DNA of 64,000 bases from Augochlora pura. Its lineage: Eukaryota; Arthropoda; Insecta; Hymenoptera; Halictidae. Location of the stretch: positions 27,703,214 through 27,767,213 of the forward strand of contig NC_135778.1 of NCBI RefSeq assembly GCF_028453695.1, in the 5' to 3' direction. The translations under genes were made by a program, and so were the position numbers. The notes below the pieces were generated by a model. That model did no database searches, was not told where the DNA came from, and saw only the letters and a list, made by a program, of their open reading frames with translations. Below are positions 1 to 11,984 of the stretch, piece by piece; position 1 is the first letter of the stretch; every line of letters starts with the position of its first letter.

Positions 1-1290
1 GTTATCGTTTTCGTTATTCTTTCGGCCGGATCCGGCGCTTATAAAAAAGTTGTCGTATAAAAAACTGTCAGGAGCAAACCGACACGCCGACTGTAAAGAA
101 AACAATGCATTGTTGTTCTGAACCGTGCTCGCATTGGTTTGCCGAGGAAGGAATCTCTCGCATACATTGTTCGTTGAATTAACGTTTGGTCGAGCGAGGG
201 ACGGTCGAACGCTAAACGAGAGAACACTTTCATCAGTAATAATAATTTCATCTCGGAGTTCCTCTCACTCGACACTCCGCTTTTTCACGCGGACGGTGCT
301 CAGATTTTATTTCGGATCTCTAAGACCACGCCTACTATTTTCGAGAGGAGGAGCTGCGTAAGATAAGGAGGCGTGATGGGCGTGTCTAGTAGTTATGGTC
401 GATTGAAAGGAAATTTAGGAAGATCCTTTTCTTCTGAGGAAACCTGTCCTAGAAGTCGATACACGTCTATCTCTGACAAGACTCGCCTATTGCCAATGGT
501 ACACGATCACATTAGACAAGATATGCCCACAACTGTTAAACGTAGGAGTGTCCTCTGCGCTCCCAAATAATACTCGCAAAATGCATTTTCGATAAATCTT
601 TGAAAAAAAAAAGAATATTAATAAAACAATTTTACTCCACGGAAATACCGCCCACTGGTTCTTGACTCCACCCATGAGTGATACAGCTCTCGAATAGTAG
701 TCGTGGGCGTGTACTAAAGTCGAAGGAGATGTGATTTAAAATGGAAGGAGTGTCCTTCAGTCGATTTTAGGAAGAAAGGATATTATACCGGTTACAAAAT
801 ACTGGAAAATCTTTGTTCCGCGGACAAACAACGCGGATTTCCGTCTCAGAGCGAAGATAATCGAATAGTCAGGGGCGTCGCTGTACAAATCACCCGCGCC
901 TCCGTCGATTCTCACCTGAAATCACGGGATCGCGTGCTCGGCGGCAATCGAGGTTCATCGTCGAGCTTTTATAGGTCAAGTTCTCCTTTGGACTCGGCGA
1001 AAGCTCGGAAGCTCGCGGGTGTGACGTGCCGGTGCGCGGAGCTTAATGGGCGTGACTTGACCTAGGCCTAGACCCGGCCTAGTATTTCCTGGCCGGCGAT
1101 AACGTCGAAGGTTACTAGCCGTCTGTTCCTGAATAAAGCAACCGTGAAGGCAGCCGCGCGACCCAATTGCATCGCGGGTAAAATTAGTCGGCAAAAATGG
1201 AAATAGTTTCGCAAACGGCCGCGGCTATCAAACTGGAGCCACTTAATCACCGATAGACACGAGGATAAATTTACTCTTCGTTAAAAATAC
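1..1290. other. Unique sequence, no gene recognised
   Basis: Mixed composition: AT-rich with a GC-rich block at about 880-1210. Short open frames such as a 65-codon frame at 373-570 have no recognisable domain or supporting splice pattern. The motif GGGCGTGT occurs near 379 and 705, too weakly repeated to call an array. I see no RNA gene here. Confidence 0.6.
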
Positions 1291-1299
1291 ACCGTTATA

Positions 1300-1790
1300 G
1301 GACAATTTTTTCTTGATAACATACAAAAACTCTCGTCAAACCATCTATCACGGTTTTTAATTAAAAAATTCACAAAGTGAATAAGTTAAGACACGACTTC
1401 TAATGCACCTCGTAACGCTAACATTTGCATAATTTTTTCTGTCGCCTGTAATAAAACATACATTAACAGAAAAATATATTTTCGTTGTGCAAACCTTGCT
1501 GAATAACTTGCAAAAACTCTCATTAAATTATATACGACAGTTTCTTCTTTAAAAAATCGTGAAGTATACCCTAACATCGATGATCGACAGACCCAATTAG
1601 CGAGTTGGAAAAACGCTGTGGCGACTATGCCACCGCAAGTTTCGCAATAAAAAAAAATATATCGACACTGTCCAAGGGCCGCGCAACGAATTCCCAATAA
1701 ACAATTTTTTATTCGCGTCCCCGGTTTTCCGGGAAAAAATTCGGAAGATAACTCTTTCTCTCGGTCTTTCAATTCGGTGGCGTCTGACGT
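1300..1790. repeat. Degenerate tandem repeat family T1, about two units
   Basis: The phrase ATACAAAAACTC near 1320 recurs as TTGCAAAAACTCTCATTAAA near 1508, an offset of about 186 bp, followed in both units by a T-rich stretch and AAAAAAT. The family recurs at 5.65-6.1 kb. The shared segment includes GTCCAAGGGC near 1671, matching GTCCAAGAGC near 6049. On the minus strand it is open for 128 codons, discussed as a finding; I do not call it a gene. Confidence 0.6.
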
Positions 1791-2384
1791 TTCCGAATTC
1801 CGGCGACTGATAAGCTGAAAGTTTTCGGGAATTCCTGCGAATTGCCCGCCACAGTGAAAGTTTCACAATCATAAAGTTCCCGTCGCTTTCGGCGGTCCGT
1901 ATTTTTTCTTTCTTCCGGCCGCGCGGCCCGATCCGCGAATGTTTGAGAACTTGAAACCCGAACTTGGTCGAAGAGGAAGGTATATCCTAATAACGTACAT
2001 ATGTACCACCTACTTGCAGTTACCCGTTTCCGCCAAGTCTACGGCATTCAAAATTTTCGCGATAGTTCCCGGAGCCAGCTGGAAGTTTCGAAACTTAAGA
2101 TTGTCGAGTTCCTGCAGCAATATCGGTGCACTCAAGTTCTCGCTACACTTCCGGAAACACGGTTTCGCTGCGGCACGGTGACCGGCATCGATTTATGCTT
2201 GTCAGCTGTTGTGAAGTTAATCCACCAACTCCGCGTTTTCGTTAATTAAATAAATACTTGGCGCGGCTGTGTTCTCGGATTTTAGCACGGTATTTATTAA
2301 TAAACGAACTGACGTGTTCTTGTTTGTGCATATTTGAGCCACAGCAATTATTTGATACGGCGTATTCTTGATACCATAACAGGG
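1791..2384. other. Unique sequence, no gene recognised
   Basis: Moderately GC-rich at 1790-2200, then AT-rich. Two overlapping plus-strand open frames of about 80 codons (1939-2181 and 2001-2249) occupy different phases and show no known motif. Confidence 0.55.
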
Positions 2385-3095
2385 CGTATTGTGGCAATTT
2401 TTATTTATGCTAACGTAATAATGTATCTCTGTAAGACTTTGTGAACTTATTTATGCATGTTTGAGATATGTCAGTGATTTTTTATACGCGGCTACTGTAA
2501 TAATTTCAATAGGTATGTACTGAACAAGTTGAGCCATCTGATTCGACCGTTCCTCAATGTCTTCTTTGCAAAGGATATTGTTATAATTTTTATTTATGGC
2601 AATATGATAACATACCCTCGTAAGACTTTGTGATCGTATTTATGGATGTTTGTACTACGTCAGTGATTTTTTATGGGCGACTAATATAACAATTGTAATA
2701 ATTATATACCGAACTAGTTAAAACATTCGATTCATCGTTTTCTCAAAGTATTCGCGGGGTCTGCTATGGCAATTTTTATTTATGCAAACATCGTAACATA
2801 TCCTTATACCACTACGTGAACTTATTTATACATATTTGAACTACGTCAATGATTTTTTATAGATGGCTATTGGCAAGATTGTAATACTTATTCAGCGAAC
2901 AATTTGACCATTTGATTCGCCGTACCCTTAATATCTTCACAAAGTCTCCTATGGCAATTTTTATTTATGCGAACGTAATAACATATCCCTACACCACTCC
3001 ACGAGCTTATTCATACATGTTCCAGCTAGGTCAGTGATTTTTCATAGACGGCCGACGTCAAAATTGCAACAGTTATTCATCGAACAAGTCGAGCC
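2385..3095. repeat. Tandem repeat family T2, four degenerate units of ~187 bp
   Basis: The anchor TGGCAATTTTTATTTATGC or a close variant begins at about 2392, 2581, 2767 and 2952. Each unit then has a degenerate ACTTTGTGAACTTATTTAT, then GTCAGTGATTTTTTAT, then a TTGTAATA-like stretch and a CGAACAA tail. Offsets between anchors are about 185-190 bp. The same consensus appears at 12.0-12.5 kb. Confidence 0.85.
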
Positions 3096-4130
3096 CCATT
3101 GTTCCGTCGACGCGTGCCCGAAATAATCCCGCGCGATATTCGTCCGTTTAAATAAATGTATGTTCGCACAATGTGTAAACGATAGTCTTCACGTTCACAA
3201 TACCGTTACTCGGGAATCCCTTTTGTCGTTACCAGCGGCTTTTTTAAAAAAGGGGTATACAATCACCGCGCCGCCGAATAGGCTATGACTATTGATTGGA
3301 AATCAAAATGCAATTCTAACCGGCGAAAATTTGATTGTGTAGCAGCGCTCGGTGTGGCGCTTTGACGACCGGGTGATATCGACCGCCCCCGAAACCTGCA
3401 CCCCTCCCCTCCCCATCACCCCACGAAACCCCTCGTTCCCGAATAACTACACCCCCTTGGACAACTGTCTCTGGAGCTGGCACGCCGAACGCAGCGCCGA
3501 ACGAAATTTTCTGATTCATCCGTCACGGTTTATCGCAAGAATTATTGGCCGCCGCCTAAATCATTTTCCGATAAATTAAGCGGGCGTTCGCGTAACAGCG
3601 AATCCGACGATTTCAACAATTAATTCGGCCGATCGACAAGATCCGGTTGAAAAAATAACGGAATGTGTGTATAATAATTTCTATTAATTCGAGCCGGTTG
3701 ATAACAAAGGTAAAGCGCGGTAAATGTTCGAACATCGAGTTCCATTAATTGAGCTGCTTAAAATCATAATGGCGTAGGTGACGGTCTCGAAAACGTTGGC
3801 CAGGGTCGAAAATGTAATTTGCATGTGTCGATATGTTAATATGATGTGTGCGGGAATGATAATGTTAGGATGAATTGCGTGAATTGTTATTACGAAGTGT
3901 AAAATTGTAATAGTTATGTTAGTATTATTATGCTGGTGTTATTTAATACTTGGCTGCTATGTCATAGTATAAAAACATTTATTGAAGTAGCATATTTTCT
4001 GAAATTGAAATTAAATGTTTAAGTTGTGTGATGCTGATGTAAAATTTTAATACGAGGGTACAAGAGATTTTAGATGGTACAGAAAATGACTATAGTTAAT
4101 TATTAAACTATTTCTATAGTCTATTGTAAA
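3096..4130. other. Unique sequence, partly CpG-rich
   Basis: GC-rich block at about 3200-3620 followed by AT-rich sequence. Overlapping open frames on opposite strands near 3316-3579 reflect the GC-rich composition and match nothing I know. Confidence 0.5.
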
Positions 4131-4260
4131 ATTCTGAGATTATAAAAATTCTGAAATTCCAATATTCTAAAACTCTAAGATTTTAAAATTCCAATATTCT
4201 AAAACTCTAAGATTCCAATATTCTGAAATTCTAAAATTCTTAACCTCGAAAATTTAAAAC
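4131..4260. repeat. Short tandem repeat, ATTCTAAAA-type
   Basis: The phrases AATATTCTAAAACTCTAAGA and ATTCTGAAATTC repeat with small variations over about 125 bp. This is a simple AT-rich minisatellite. Confidence 0.75.
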
Positions 4261-4769
4261 TGCCAAAAGAAAATTCTACGAACGCACGCCGAACAAACAT
4301 GTTGAAAAACAAAATAATATTTTCAGCGAACAATGGGTCCGGCGACAGTAAATAACCGATTCCTTCCAATTAGTCCGAGTAACTGGTATTCGAATCGAAT
4401 GGCTCGCCGACACGAGTCAGTCGTTCTCGTTACATTGGATCACGTGTTCGTGGAAACGAGTTCCCGAGCTTAATTCCTTGGACGTCGGACGTCCAGTGGC
4501 ACAATGGCGAATGCGATCATTATTTTTCGCGCGAAGGGTAGGGTTGTTTCCGGCTGAAAACAGACGGAGGTAATTTCCTTCGGCAAATCGAATCTCCCTT
4601 TAACAGCGAGATAGACTGGAAACAGTGCGATAACTAATACTCGGGGCGTCGTGCTTCCTATTTCTTGCAGGATTACCATTTCCGAATTCGCAGCGGCCGT
4701 TTATCAGAAGACGAGAACTACGGAATTGACGGCACTCGCAGAAATAAATGAAAAATTCAAATATCGCAG

Positions 4770-4770
<1 letters not shown>

Positions 4771-4822
<52 letters not shown>
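4771..4822. repeat. CT dinucleotide microsatellite
   Basis: About 26 CT repeats with a single interrupting A at 4811. An open frame of serine-leucine repeats across it is an artefact. Confidence 0.97.
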
Positions 4823-4841
4823 GACTCGCAACTTATCTCAA

Positions 4842-4905
4842 CCCTTTGCACTCGACGCAATTTTAACTATAAATCCAAAATAATTTTCCTGGCTCATTCT
4901 ATTTC
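4842..4905 (+). mobile_element. Terminal fragment of a piggyBac-like MITE
   Basis: CCCTTTGCACTCGACGCAAT followed by TTTTAACTATAAATCCAAAA matches the start of the complete element at 59620, which has CCCTTTGCACTCGAAGTCAT and then TTTTAATTTGAAATCCAAAG. The preceding tetranucleotide is TCAA rather than TTAA. No matching right end is seen before the AT repeat that follows, so this is a truncated copy. Confidence 0.6.
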
Positions 4906-4914
4906 CATTCTATA

Positions 4915-5052
4915 TAATAAAATGCATACTATATATATATCTACATAATATAATATAAATTATATATCTATATAATAATTACATATTAATATGTCTATTA
5001 TATATCTATATAATAATTATATATTAATATATCCATTATATATCTATAAATC
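4915..5052. repeat. AT-rich tandem repeat, TATATATCTATATAATAAT unit
   Basis: Two to three copies of a roughly 54-bp AT-rich unit containing TATATATCTATATAATAATT and ATATTAATAT. Simple-sequence expansion. Confidence 0.8.
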
Positions 5053-5650
5053 TAAACTTTGTCTCCACAAAAATGATCTTGCAACGCGATGGAACAGTTT
5101 TAGCGGTGCCTTGACTCGTCGCACGGGTTCAGAAGGTTAATTATCAAATTCTCGATTTCTCGAAACGTTTTCATTTGCCACGTTTCTGCGCAAACGCCAT
5201 TAAAAACTGCCTCGTTCCTTTCGCGCAGCGTTCGAAGTTCCCCGGCCGGGAAATTGGGACGGGTTAATCAATTTCTGCTTTTTCAAACGTTTCGACTGTT
5301 TCCTTTCAATTTCGCGTTGCTGCAGGAGTTTCCTAGTGGATCCGGAAATATTAACTTCGATGCTGGATCAGCAGCGAGACGTGCGATAAAACCAAACAAC
5401 GCTCTCCAGGGCACGGAGGAGAAACAGATGGAAGTACCTTCTCGAGTCTGTTGAAAAGCCAGTTGCCTCGCCGTCTTGCTATATTTTTCATTGGTGTTTG
5501 TAACGAAGGATTGGGCATATGAAAAACAAGATAGAAAAGTAATCCTTTGATTATTCGTAATAAATTCTTCGATAAAAATTGCAAAGTGGATGTTTTACAA
5601 CATCGATGGTTATTACTGTTACAACGAGAATTTTTATTTGTTATTTAGAA
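5053..5650. other. Unique sequence, no gene recognised
   Basis: Mixed composition with no array and no recognisable coding motif. Confidence 0.5.
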
Positions 5651-6120
5651 CTGCGAATCGGGTAATAAAAAAATATATTGTGAAATATAGAAGCATGCTA
5701 AATAACATACAAAAATCCTTATTGGATTATTGACAGTAATTTCTTCTTAAATAATTCCCAAACTAGACATGACTTCGACGGCTGTAACATTTTCCACAAC
5801 ATTTTTCTTCGCCATTTCTAGTTAAAAATTATACAACTAAAAAATACAATCTTATCCTCTTAATCCTCCTTAATAATATGCAGAAACTCCTATTAACTTA
5901 TCCGTCAAAGTTTTTTCTAAACAAATTCACAAAAGTGTACCTCAACTTGTATTGTCATGAATCAGCGTATCCAATTAGAGTTAGAATAATCCGCGTGGCA
6001 ATTATGCTACTGCTATTTTCTGTGCAAAAAAAAAAAATAGGTAAGCACTGTCCAAGAGCTGCATAGTGATTACTCAATGGTCGATTTTCGATTCGGACCT
6101 TCGGTATCCCAGGAAAAAAT
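5651..6120. repeat. Second locus of tandem repeat family T1
   Basis: AATAACATACAAAAATCC at 5701 and TAATAATATGCAGAAACTCC near 5871 are two unit starts about 170 bp apart, and both resemble the units at 1.3-1.8 kb. The 3' part shares GTGGCAATTATGC, a poly-A/T stretch, GTCCAAGAGC and GGAAAAAATTCG with the first locus. Confidence 0.6.
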
Positions 6121-6630
6121 TCGAGACGCAGATCTCTCGAAGAGAATGGACGGGGGGGGGGGGGGGGCAGACCTATTGTTTTCCGTACGTATCGATGCGG
6201 ACGGCGCACGAAAGCTCGCGACGCAGATAATGTATGGCTACGGGGACGATCACGTAACAATAACGCGCGTCGCCGTCGACTCCTTTCGACGCAGCTCGCC
6301 ATTCGCCGATGCAAATCAGCGATAATGGATACCGGACGGCGCTTCTGTCCGACGTAACACGACCTTTCCCGATAACGGCGAGGGAAACGATCGCACGTGC
6401 TCGATCCAACGGCCTGTCCGCGATGCGTTAAGAACCGGATCGTCTTACGAGGACTGGTCACGACTTCGACGAGAGACGTCTCCGGTTTTTGCCGACTGTT
6501 TAGCACGACCTCGCAGCGTGCTCGATCGATCCGACCCATCGAATTTATTTATGTACACCGCCCCGCGAAATTACAGCGCTGACAAATCTTTGACGAGAAT
6601 TGGCCAATTTCGTTCGACGACGATTTCGCG
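6121..6630. other. CpG-rich block with a 16-G run
   Basis: High CpG density without an obvious array. A run of 16 G lies at 6152-6167. The longest open frame in the window (minus strand, 194 codons, 5955-6539) spans this run and enters repeat T1, so its proline tract is only the G run read backwards. I do not support it as a gene. Confidence 0.55.
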
Positions 6631-6639
6631 AAAAATCAA

Positions 6640-7340
6640 CCTAAGTTAGTGATTCTTTTTTTAAATTAAAGATTGGAGTTTCTAGTTTAAGAAAATGATT
6701 TTAGATTTTAGGTTCGGTGCGGTAAGATCGTTGTAGCAATTTCAAAGTTAAGGTATGTTTGTCGTATAGAAAAGGGCAACGTTTAACAAAGTATAGGGAC
6801 TTCGTTAAATTCTTTTCTGGGATGTTTATTATAGTTAAATAAAGTTGAACTTTTCCTCTTTAATTTGAAGAAAACTTCACACTACTGCGATTTTTTCTCG
6901 TAAAGTTACAGTAGTTTAAAGAGAGCCTTGTTAATCTAGGCAATTTTAAAAACATGTCAATTTTAATGATTGCAGGGGTGAGGCCAGGATATACTTAAAG
7001 CCAAGTTTAATAACGTATAAGAACCTCGTTAAATTTTTTCTGGGATGTTATTTATAGTGAAATAAAGTTCGACTTTTCCTCTTTAATTCGAAGAATACGC
7101 CACTCTACTGCAATTTTTTTACAAAGTTATAGCGGTTTAAAGAGACCCTTGTCAAACTAGGCAATTTTAAATATAACAAACATGGCGTCAAGTTGAAATT
7201 ATTACAACGATGATACTAAAACAAACATAAAATCGAAAAATACTGTCTTATAGTAGAGATTCCAAGCTTTATTTTAAAGAAAGAATCATTAACCTACGAT
7301 GACTTTTCGCGGAGTTATCGTCGCTCAAAGTTGGCCAATT
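6640..7340 (+). repeat. Interspersed repeat K with an internal ~223-bp direct repeat
   Basis: The segment with CTGGGATGTT, CCTCTTTAATT and AGCGGTTTAAAGAGACCCTT is present twice, with anchors about 6818 and 7041. The second half also contains AACAAACATGGCGTCAAGTT and CCTACGATGACTTTTCGCGG. A reverse-complement relative is at 25150-25400, so this is a dispersed repeat and not a local duplication alone. No coding capacity is apparent. Confidence 0.75.
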
Positions 7341-8180
7341 TTACCGATTTATTTCCCTATGCTATAATTCTCTGTGCTAATAGAAATAAAAAATAAATAA
7401 TACAATAATAAAATACGAAGACCGACCGCACAGGTGGAAAATTAATTAAGAGCTCGCGAGAAGTGAAGTACGCTAAAACTTCCAGCACGTTAAAAAACGA
7501 AGACATCGCGAACATTTGGATGACGAAAAATCGGCGGGACGGAACTCTTTTTCACCGCTTTCCGGTTGTCTCTCGTCCCATAATGCGTCGCGTCGTCGTC
7601 GACGTACGAACGGGAAGCACAAAGGAAGACGAACTAAACACAGAGACGTCTATCCGCTCGACCTGCTCGTTACTTTGTTACCCGGCGGACGGTGACTAAT
7701 TAATACGCCAGAAGACACCGCATTTGTGTAAACAATCGGCGAAGCTGAACACATCCGTTGTTTTCATCCTGTCGTGTTACCGGTCCGCTGGACTCCGGGA
7801 ATGTCTCTTGGACGTTTTACTTTACGGAAACATGTTTAACAAGATAGAGAAAAAATTATGTGTCAAAGTGACTCTTCCAATTTATAATGACGCATTTATA
7901 ATCGCATTCGAGCTATTCTCGTATACTGGTTTGTTTTTATGTTGCGTTTTATAGGCCGGCTTTCAGATTTTTCTCCTATGTAATTATCATCGTTATCGAC
8001 GTGAGATATTTTTTTACATATTCTCGCATGTTTTGACAGAGCTCGGAATTTTTTAGATGCTTCGAAAATCAAAATTAGGCTTGCTGTACGCGACTTGGTG
8101 TCTCTTGAATATTTTCGAAATTTTGACTGTGACATACAGAAAGATTTCATTGTTTATAACTTTAGCTGACTTGCGTTGTG
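7341..8180. other. Unique sequence, no gene recognised
   Basis: AT-rich start, CpG-richer middle at 7440-7700, AT-rich end. Open frames at 7463-7699 and 7724-7954 show no recognisable domain. Confidence 0.5.
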
Positions 8181-8278
8181 ATTTATATTTATTTATTATA
8201 TTTATATTATATTTTTTATTATATTTATATTATATTATATTTATATTTATATTTATATTTATATTTATATTATTGTAG
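8181..8278. repeat. ATATTT/ATTTAT simple repeat
   Basis: Nearly uninterrupted TATATTTATATTTATATTT-type sequence. Confidence 0.95.
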
Positions 8279-8940
8279 TTTTCATTCAATTACATTGTAA
8301 TTTTAATTAAAGTACATTGTAATTTCTATTCAATTACATCGCAATCGTAATTTTAATTTAATAAAACCGTAATTCATAATTCAAGCACATTGTAACTCAT
8401 CATTTTAACTTCACTACATTGTACTTCAGAAATTTCATTCAATTACACTGTAATTTGTAATTTTAATTCAATTGCCTCGTAATTGTAATTATTATATATT
8501 ACATCGTAATTTTAATTCAATTGCCTCGTAATTGTAATTATTATATATTACATCGTAATTTTAATTCAATTGCCTCGTAAGTGTAATTATATTACATCGT
8601 AATTTTAATTCAATCGCATCTTAATCGTACTTTTAAATCAATCACATCGTAATCTTGATTTTAATTTAATTACATTATAATCGCAATTTTAATTGAACGA
8701 CATCGTCATCGTAATTTTAATCCAATTACAACTAAATCACAGTTTTAATCCAACTACATCGTCATTGTAATTTTATTCTAATTTCACCGTAATTCATAAT
8801 ATCAATTCAATTGCATCTTAATTCGTAATTAATGTTATTCAATTACATCGTAATTCGTACTTAATGTTATTCGATTACCTGGTATTTCGTAATCGTGCTC
8901 GTCGCGATTGAATTCAACTGCGATTACATTGTAATTAGAA
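8279..8940. repeat. AT-rich minisatellite, TTCAATTACATCGTAATT unit
   Basis: About 25 degenerate copies of a roughly 26-30-bp unit that reads TTCAATTACATCGTAATTTT. Within it, 8466-8610 holds a higher-order unit of about 54 bp containing CAATTGCCTCGTAATTG, repeated three times almost perfectly. This shows recent local expansion inside an older array. Confidence 0.88.
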
Positions 8941-9400
8941 ATTCCTCGAGCGATCGTAACGTTGCGCGGGCATTGAATGAAAACTGCAACTCTGCGAATG
9001 CGTCGACTGTTTACGGTCCCGGTAACAATGGGCTGCGACGTATCGACGCGGGTGCATCGGGCCTGACCTGCGATCCTCGTTTACAGGAGGACGCGGCGGG
9101 CTGCCGACGCAGGCGCCAAGATTATCACCAGGAGCGTGTAGATTGCCGAGAAATTTTGCCAATGCACACACACAGAGAGAGAGAGAGAGAGCCACGGAAG
9201 GAGCCTCTCTGCTATACACACACACCGTGAAATTACATGTTGCACGACACCCGGGGACCGTCTTGCCATGGTGTTGCGGTCTCGTCGACATTCTCCAGGT
9301 AATTCACGTCGGCGGAAAAACGTTCGCAAGAACTTCCGAACTTTTTTCGCACCGCGAACCAATTCAATTTCAGGTGGACTTAATCTAGCAGCCAATTACG
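8941..9400. other. CpG-rich stretch with a CA/AG microsatellite
   Basis: Unique, GC-rich sequence. A short CA run followed by about nine AG repeats lies at 9166-9191. Overlapping open frames on both strands are interrupted by the microsatellite and match nothing known. Confidence 0.5.
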
Positions 9401-9412
9401 CCTCTCTCTCTC
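9340..9412 (+). repeat. Direct duplicate flanking a 1.4-kb segment, copy 1
   Basis: The text TGGACTTAATCTAGCAGCCA followed by ATTACG and a CT tract recurs near 10791 as TGGACTTAATCTAGCAACCA with ATTACG and another CT tract. The preceding ACTTTTTTCG and CAATTCAATTTCAG also match ACTTTTTCG and CAATGCAATTGCAG. Confidence 0.8.
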
Positions 9413-9775
9413 TCTCTATTTTTCTTTCTTTCTCGTTTTGTAACTTTCTCTCTCTACTTTTCGTTCTCTAGTTTTTCCTCTGTTTATTTTCTTCGTTCTC
9501 TAACTTTCGCTCTCTTTCTCGTTTTTTGGCTCTCTCTCTCTCCCTCTCTCTCTCTCTCTCTTCCTTCTCGTTCTCTAGTTTTCTCTTTTTCGTTCTCTAG
9601 CTCTCTACCTTTCCCGTTCCCAAGCCCCTCGTTTCCCTGTTCCCTTCTTTCTCGTTCTCTCTCTTCTTTTTGTTCACTTGCTCACTCTTCTTCTCGTTAT
9701 CTCGATCTCTCTTTCTCTCTATTTCGTTCTCTCCCTTTCTCTCTTTTTTTTATTCCCTCTCTTCCTCTAGTTTTT
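9402..9775. repeat. CT-rich low-complexity tract
   Basis: Polypyrimidine sequence with many CTCTCTCT runs and recurrent TTTCTCGTTCTCTAG-like phrases, which look like a degenerate short repeat on the plus strand. Confidence 0.9.
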
Positions 9776-10325
9776 TAGATTCGCCAACTCCAATTGTCTT
9801 CCACAACGATATCACTACCATAATTAAAATTTTTATAACTACCGTTACTGTGATTATTATTCTCACTATTACCATACGATTGTTATTATCAATATTATTT
9901 ATCAATTAACGAGCGCTATTCCTTGGTGAAAAAAGAATCTTAACAACACACATACCGGTCAATAAAATAGCCTGTCCGCATTGTCTCGAAGTACTGACAG
10001 GATTCAATTTGTTTAGGTACGCACTATTTTTATATTCTTTTAAAACGTTTTTCTCATTTTTATAACTGTCAAGATTATGTCAAGATTACATCAAGTTCTA
10101 TGTGAAATAAGAAATGGTACTTCACTATGACAGAATATACATGACGAGGTTATGTCTGAAACAATAATGAGATAGAGAAATGGAAGAATGTTTTGAAATT
10201 ATTAACATTAGTACAGATACGATTTAATTATTTTTACACCATTAAATCGGCTATAAGCCGCGCTATGGAATTTTCTCGAAGACCATGTAATGGTGTCCAG
10301 AAGCTAACGAAGCTACGTTGCAATT
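9776..10325. other. AT-rich unique sequence, nothing recognised
   Basis: No array, no long open frame and no RNA gene seen. Confidence 0.5.
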
Positions 10326-10750
10326 AAAGAAATTATAAATTGTAATACATTGTACTTAAATAAATTATAAATTGTAATACATTGTACTTAACTAAATTAT
10401 AAATTGTAATACATTGTACTTAAATAAATTACAAATTGTAATACATTGTACTTAAATAAATTACAAATTGTAATACATTGGCCTTAAATAAATTATAAAT
10501 TGTAATACATTGTACTTAGATAAATTATAAATTATAATATACTAGAATTAAATACATTTTAAATTATAATATGTTACAATTAAGTATATCTTAAATTAAA
10601 ATACATTAGAAATTATAATAAATTACAATAAAATACATTGTGAATTATAATAAATTCAATAAAATACATTGTGAATTGTAATACATGATAGTAAAATACA
10701 TTGTGAATTATTATATACTACAATGAAATACGTCCTAAATTATATTACAT
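10326..10750. repeat. 32-bp AT-rich minisatellite
   Basis: The unit reads AAATTATAAATTGTAATACA then TTGTACTTAAAT. The first five or six copies are nearly identical at 32-bp spacing; later copies decay and change length. A shorter inverted relative is at 11140-11285. Confidence 0.93.
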
Positions 10751-10751
10751 A

Positions 10752-10860
10752 CAAGGAGTTCCGTACTTTTTCGTCCAATGCAATTGCAGCTGGACTTAAT
10801 CTAGCAACCAATTACGTCGCTCTGTTTCTTTCTTTCGCCCTCTCTCTATCTCTCTTTTTA
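10752..10860 (+). repeat. Direct duplicate flanking a 1.4-kb segment, copy 2
   Basis: Homologous to 9340-9412: ACTTTTTCG, CAATTGCAG, TGGACTTAATCTAGCAACCA, ATTACG and a shorter CT tract. Suggests either a segmental duplication or two insertions of the same short repeat. Confidence 0.8.
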
Positions 10861-11139
10861 CATCACATCTTGAAATTCGAAAGTAAATACCACCGCTGAT
10901 ATACAGCCAGAGGAAACATTGTTCGTACTCGTCTCATTCTACGGTGAATAACTGGCTACAGTTTCAGCGATAAAAATCTATGAAAATTCATGAATGTTGC
11001 TAAAAGCCGCGGCAAATAGTACCGCAAAAAGTTTTATAACGATGGCAAGGCATTGTTTTCGGCGAGCCGAGCACCGTGACCTCAGGTGCAATTCCGGAGG
11101 CGAATTGTTAGCACATCGGACGGCACGCGATTCATCTAT
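10861..11139. other. Unique sequence between repeats
   Basis: No array or open frame of note. Confidence 0.5.
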
Positions 11140-11285
11140 AATGTATTTCAGTGTAACGTATTATAATTTATAACGTATTTAAGTATAATTTATTATAATT
11201 CATAATGTATTTAAGTATCACATATTATAATTTATAATGTATTTAAGTGTAATATATGGTAATTCATAACGTACTTAATTAGAAT
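11140..11285 (-). repeat. Inverted copy of the AT-rich minisatellite
   Basis: Units reading TATTATAATTTATAATGTAT then TTAAGT at about 36-bp spacing are the reverse complement of the ACTTAAATA..ATAAATTGTAATACA pattern at 10326-10750. The two arrays face each other across about 390 bp. Confidence 0.75.
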
Positions 11286-11984
11286 GTAGCAGCGATAGCT
11301 TCTGAAACACTGTTCGATAATCTTGGAAAAATGTCGTAGCATGCGTCATGGAAAATCTAATGCAATGAAAATAATTGAATAGCGTGTTATAGCATGTTAA
11401 TAATTTTAAAGGTTTCTTTCATTCTTTTTATAGCATTTGATCGGAAATAAACTTTTCATATGTTTTCTGTTCTAATGAGGTGTCTCACAAATAATATAAA
11501 TATGTAATAAATATAATCGTAAATAATAGTCTAATACAATAACAATGATATTGTAACAATAATGAATAATAGTATAATATAATGGCAATAATAATAGAAA
11601 GTAATAAGAAAGGTGGTAATTATAATTCTAATGTTAATAATGTTGAGCAAGACAATTTAAATTCACGAATCTAAAAAGAAAGAGAGAGAGAGAGAGAGAA
11701 CAATACTAATTTGACTAGCAGCCATTCATCTCTAAAATTGCCTTCCCTTCGTCTGCTTAACCTAATCTCCTTCATTCTTGAGAAATTGCACGCCGAAACG
11801 GAGAAATTGAACTCCTGCTGACTGATTACTAACAAACTATACAAATTAACCTGTCGCATTACCTAGCCGTAAACCAATCAGTCCTTCCCTTAATGACAAT
11901 CTACCCGTAGAAATTAATTCCGCTAACACTAATTCCGCATAAATGATATTTTTAATAAATGCTTTCAGTACACATATTTATGTC
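11286..11984. other. AT-rich unique sequence with a short AG run
   Basis: Ten AG repeats at about 11680-11699. Otherwise AT-rich with ATAATA-type simple sequence near 11500-11640. No gene recognised. Confidence 0.5.

Noticed and set aside
5955..6539. 194-codon minus-strand open frame, the longest in the window
   Set aside because: It spans a 16-G run and passes into repeat T1, lies in CpG-rich DNA and shows no known domain.
8279..8940. Regularly spaced short repeats as a possible CRISPR array
   Set aside because: Units are AT-rich, degenerate and contiguous without unique spacers, and the sequence is eukaryotic.
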